Assembly (NCBI RefSeq): GCF_014705705.1
Contig: NZ_JACXLD010000004.1
Span: 290,745 to 354,744 of the forward strand
Length of the DNA: 64,000 nucleotides
Direction: 5' to 3'
Source: Spongiibacter pelagi
Lineage (GTDB): Bacteria > Pseudomonadota > Gammaproteobacteria > Pseudomonadales > Spongiibacteraceae
Under the pieces are notes generated by a model. It did no database searches and was not told the origin of the DNA. It was given only the letters and a program-made list of their open reading frames with translations. A program made the translations under genes and the position numbers. Below, piece after piece: positions 63,931 through 64,000 of this stretch. Numbering within the stretch: position 1 is the first letter of the stretch; every line of letters begins with the position of its first letter.

Positions 63931-64000
63931 CTAAGCTGCTTTTTCCTCTCGGCGATGAACCCACTGATACAAGACCGGTAGTACCAATAGCGTCAAAATT
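63931..64000 (-). CDS. CusA/CzcA-type RND efflux pump, C-terminal end (partial)
   Basis: The last 22 codons, read on the reverse strand, give LTLLVLPVLYQWVHRREEKAA and a stop, the typical last membrane span and tail of heavy-metal RND inner-membrane pumps. The rest is beyond the window. This copy is separate from, and opposite in direction to, the decayed cusA fragment at 60.5-61.1 kb. Metal specificity cannot be told from this piece. Confidence 0.75.
   Translation of the reverse strand, partial: ILTLLVLPVLYQWVHRREEKAA

Larger units (their letters stand above)
58940..64000. mobile_element. Probable genomic island, left part (runs off the window)
   Basis: From the truncated reductase to the window end the content changes: an orphan plasmid-type KfrA-like gene, a decayed cusA fragment, a metal permease, CDF exporter and RND gene, with several palindromes in short AT-rich gaps. 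No transposase or integrase is seen, and the right end is outside, so class and exact limits are unknown. Confidence 0.45.

Noticed and set aside
58940..64000. Assignment of the island to a named class such as GInt or a recombinase-trio element
   Set aside because: A KfrA-type protein next to an island end is suggestive, but no recombinase gene is in the window and the gene orientation gives no support.

Overview
This is a contiguous stretch of a gammaproteobacterial chromosome. Base composition is moderate, and the gene order partly matches Pseudomonas: the block nudJ-mnmA-hflD-purB-roxA / icd / cspD / clpS-clpA / infA / bpt-aat-trxB / ftsK-lolA-rarA-crcB-serS-cysG, and a cysB-thrH-pabB group. 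Other content is a propionyl-CoA-type carboxylase plus methylmalonyl-CoA mutase operon, a true ketosteroid isomerase, a patatin, and ppsR/ppsA. Together these fit a marine or lipid/steroid-using member of the Cellvibrionales (Spongiibacteraceae/Halieaceae-like). The taxon is an inference.

Layout. 0-5.2 kb: the tail of yajC, a D-cysteine desulfhydrase/ACC-deaminase-like PLP enzyme, an AGCS amino-acid symporter, a CPBP membrane protease homologue, and (reverse) a DUF1461-type membrane protein with alanine racemase. 5.3-10.7 kb: a secreted V8-like serine protease, a cN-I 5'-nucleotidase, cysB, thrH, and convergent pabB. 11-19.4 kb: an operon of acyl-CoA carboxylase carboxyltransferase, an unusually long biotin carboxylase/BCCP, methylmalonyl-CoA mutase, its MeaB GTPase, and a hotdog thioesterase. 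These would turn propionyl-CoA into succinyl-CoA. 19.4-24 kb: patatin and ppsR facing ppsA. 24-28.5 kb: a MITE-like repeat touching a type II toxin-antitoxin pair, then a vWA lipoprotein / membrane protein / ECF sigma factor / Rieske protein cluster with a candidate ECF promoter. 28.5-51.7 kb: the conserved housekeeping block (tRNA and ribosome modification, N-end rule transferases with ClpSA, isocitrate dehydrogenase, chromosome segregation, lipoprotein carrier, siroheme synthase, glutathione reductase). 51.7-58.1 kb: tail-specific protease prc, ketosteroid isomerase, modABC, and an MpaB/DUF2236 protein directly upstream of modA.

From about 58.9 kb the window enters what looks like an integrated accessory island. 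A saccharopine-dehydrogenase-like reductase loses its C-terminus. It is followed by short inverted repeats, an orphan KfrA-like coiled-coil DNA-binding protein with a palindromic promoter, a decayed cusA fragment, and metal-transport genes: an SO_0444/ArsP-type permease, a SpoIIAA-like protein, a CDF exporter, and the end of an intact cusA-type RND gene. No recombinase gene lies inside the window, so the island's class is unresolved.

No rRNA, tRNA, CRISPR array or complete insertion sequence was recognised.
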